Source of the DNA: an uncultured Actinomyces sp.
GTDB lineage: Bacteria; Actinomycetota; Actinomycetes; Actinomycetales; Actinomycetaceae
Direction of reading: 5' to 3'
Assembly: GCA_937926195.1 (NCBI GenBank)
Contig: CALEXZ010000117.1
Coordinates: 1-13,996 of the forward strand
DNA: 13,996 nucleotides
Numbering within the stretch: position 1 is the stretch's first letter; every line of letters begins with the position of its first letter. Below, in pieces: positions 12,645 to 13,996 of the stretch. The translations under genes were made by a program, and so were the position numbers. Below the pieces are notes generated by a model. The model did not search any database, had not been told where the DNA came from, and was given only the letters and a program-made list of their open reading frames with translations.

Positions 12645-13996
12645 CTACCGCCGACGCCGGTACCTGGTGGCCTCGACCTCGTAGGCCTCGTCCCCCTCGA
12701 CGACGGCGTGCAGCAGCACCTCGGCCCAGCGAAGCAGCTCCTCGCCCTCGATGGCGCCGCCTCCCATGCGGGCCTGGCCGGGGGCGGGCACGACGATCGT
12801 GCGGGTGGCGGGCTTCATCGTCGTGCCGGGGTACAGGCGTGTGAGCCTCATGCGGCCGGACTCGGGCAGGTCGACGGGTGCGAAGCGGATCGAGCGGCCC
12901 TGGGCGACGATCTCGCGCACGCCCAGGCGGGCGGCCTGGGAGCGCAGGCGGGCCAGGGCGGCCAGGCGCTCGGTGGCCTCGGGCACGGGCCCGTAGCGGT
13001 CGGTGAGCTCGTCGAGGACGTCACGGATGTCGGCCTCGGTGCGGGCGGCGGCGAACTTCGTGTAGGCCTCCAGCCGCAGGCGCTCGTGGGGCACGTAGTC
13101 CTCGGGGATGGTGGCGTCCACGGGCAGCTCGACGCGCAGGTCCTCGTCGATCTCCGCCCCGCCCTCCGCGGTGCCGGCCGCGTCGGAGCCGGGGCCAATC
13201 GCCAGGGCCTTCTTGTAGGCGGCGACGGCCTCGGAGACCATGCGCACGTACAGGTCGAAGCCGACGCCGGCGATGTGCCCGGACTGCTCACCGCCCAGGA
13301 GGTTGCCGGCGCCGCGGATCTCCAGGTCCTTCATGGCCACCTGCATGCCGGCGCCGAGATCCGTGTTGGTGGCGATGGTGCGCAGGCGCTCGAGGGCGGT
13401 CTCGGTCAGGGGCTTGTCCGCCGGGTAGAGGAAGTAGGCGTAGGCGCGCTCGCGTCCACGCCCGACGCGTCCACGAAGCTGGTGGAGCTGGGACAGGCCG
13501 AAGCGGTCGGCGCGGTCCACGATGAGCGTGTTGGCGTTGGACACGTCCAGGCCGGTCTCGACGATCGTGGTGCACACGAGGATGTCGATCTCCTTGTGCC
13601 AGAAGCGGTCGATGACCTCCTCGAGGCGGTTCTCGCTCATCTGCCCGTGGGCGGTGGCGACGCGGGCCTCGGGGACGGTGTCCTGGAGGCGGGCGGCGAC
13701 GCGGTCGATGTCCTCGACGCGGTTGTGGACGTAGAAGACCTGGCCGTCGCGCAGGAGCTCGCGGCGGATGGCGGCGCTGACCTGCTTGGTCTCGTAGGCG
13801 CCGACGTAGGTGAGGATGGGGTGGCGGTCCTCGGGCGGGGTGGCCAGGGTGGACATCTCGCGCAGGCCGGTGACGGCCATCTCCAGGGTGCGGGGGATGG
13901 GGGTGGCGGACATGGACAGGACATCGACGTCGGTGCGCAGGGCCTTGAGGGTCTCCTTGTGCTCGACGCCGAAGCGCTGCTCCTCGTCGATGATGA
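12645..13996 (-). CDS. mfd: Transcription-repair coupling factor Mfd (C-terminal 449 codons, 5' end beyond window)
   Basis: Mfd removes stalled RNA polymerase at lesions and recruits UvrA. The window shows the C-terminal part, out of about 1150-1200 residues in the family. The frame is open from the right edge and begins IIDEEQRFGVEHKETL, the helicase motif II (DEEQ). It is followed by motif III SMSATPIPRTLEMAV, motif IV QVFYVHNRVEDI, motif V VCTTIVETGLDVSNANTLIV and motif VI QLHQLRGRVGRGRERAYAY. The ROGNLLGGEQSGHI-like block (IRGAGNLLGGEQSGHIAGVG) marks the translocation region. The C-terminal TRCF domain then runs from about DLRVELPVDATIPEDY through DELTDRYGPVPEA to a basic end (TRYRRRR). 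The stop is TAG at 12645. The N-terminal UvrB-homology and polymerase-binding domains lie outside. mfd next to eno matches the wider actinobacterial order, but no mazG or lpqU lies between them here. Confidence 0.98.
   Translation of the reverse strand, partial: IIDEEQRFGVEHKETLKALRTDVDVLSMSATPIPRTLEMAVTGLREMSTLATPPEDRHPILTYVGAYETKQVSAAIRRELLRDGQVFYVHNRVEDIDRVAARLQDTVPEARVATAHGQMSENRLEEVIDRFWHKEIDILVCTTIVETGLDVSNANTLIVDRADRFGLSQLHQLRGRVGRGRERAYAYFLYPADKPLTETALERLRTIATNTDLGAGMQVAMKDLEIRGAGNLLGGEQSGHIAGVGFDLYVRMVSEAVAAYKKALAIGPGSDAAGTAEGGAEIDEDLRVELPVDATIPEDYVPHERLRLEAYTKFAAARTEADIRDVLDELTDRYGPVPEATERLAALARLRSQAARLGVREIVAQGRSIRFAPVDLPESGRMRLTRLYPGTTMKPATRTIVVPAPGQARMGGGAIEGEELLRWAEVLLHAVVEGDEAYEVEATRYRRRR

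Noticed and set aside
1..13996. Mobile element or genomic island boundary
   Set aside because: No transposase, integrase, tRNA or attachment-site duplication was seen, and composition looks uniform by eye.

Overview
This is a GC-rich window from an actinobacterium. Gene order and protein style point to the Actinomycetaceae (Actinomyces or a close relative). That placement is inferred from the conserved run mfd - eno - ftsB/divIC-like - DUF501 - ppx/gppA, which is also known from mycobacteria, and from Actinobacteria-type ABC permease and NarL-type two-component proteins. I could not run a search. No rRNA, tRNA, CRISPR array, transposase or phage gene was seen. Nearly everything is housekeeping or a small signalling/transport operon.

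Left part (1-1783, minus strand): the first 48 codons of an S66 LD-carboxypeptidase-like gene run off the left edge and may be transcribed leaderlessly. To its right is a two-gene unit, a Bax inhibitor-1-like seven-helix membrane protein with a Gln/Tyr/Gly repeat tail followed by a small FKBP-type prolyl isomerase, closed by a hairpin. A 326-base divergent intergenic region (1784-2109) separates this from the plus-strand operon and contains several nested inverted repeats.

Middle part (2110-6297, plus strand): a complete ABC exporter (ATPase and ABC-2 permease) followed by a NarL-type histidine kinase and a LuxR-type response regulator. The arrangement resembles peptide-antibiotic or envelope-stress detoxification modules. 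A perfect 16-bp hairpin lies between the transporter pair and the two-component pair, so the halves may be expressed at different levels. The operon ends at a hairpin shared with the convergent pth gene.

Right part (6331-13996, minus strand): read in transcription order this is mfd (3' part only), eno, ftsB/divIC-like, DUF501, ppx/gppA-like, aroD (type I), a hairpin, rplY and pth. The ftsB-DUF501-ppx-aroD genes are tightly packed (14-15 nt gaps, then a 4-nt overlap). They cover transcription-coupled repair, glycolysis, cell division, phosphate/polyphosphate metabolism, the shikimate pathway and translation. The eno-ftsB gap holds a striking 27-bp imperfect palindrome built from three copies of a ~20-24 nt subrepeat. 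It is the least explained structure in the window.

A recurring trait is that the strong intergenic hairpins are long and GC-rich and lack a following T-run. I found no convincing new multi-gene system. The best leads are the palindromic repeat, the operon-internal hairpin and the repeat-bearing Bax1 protein.
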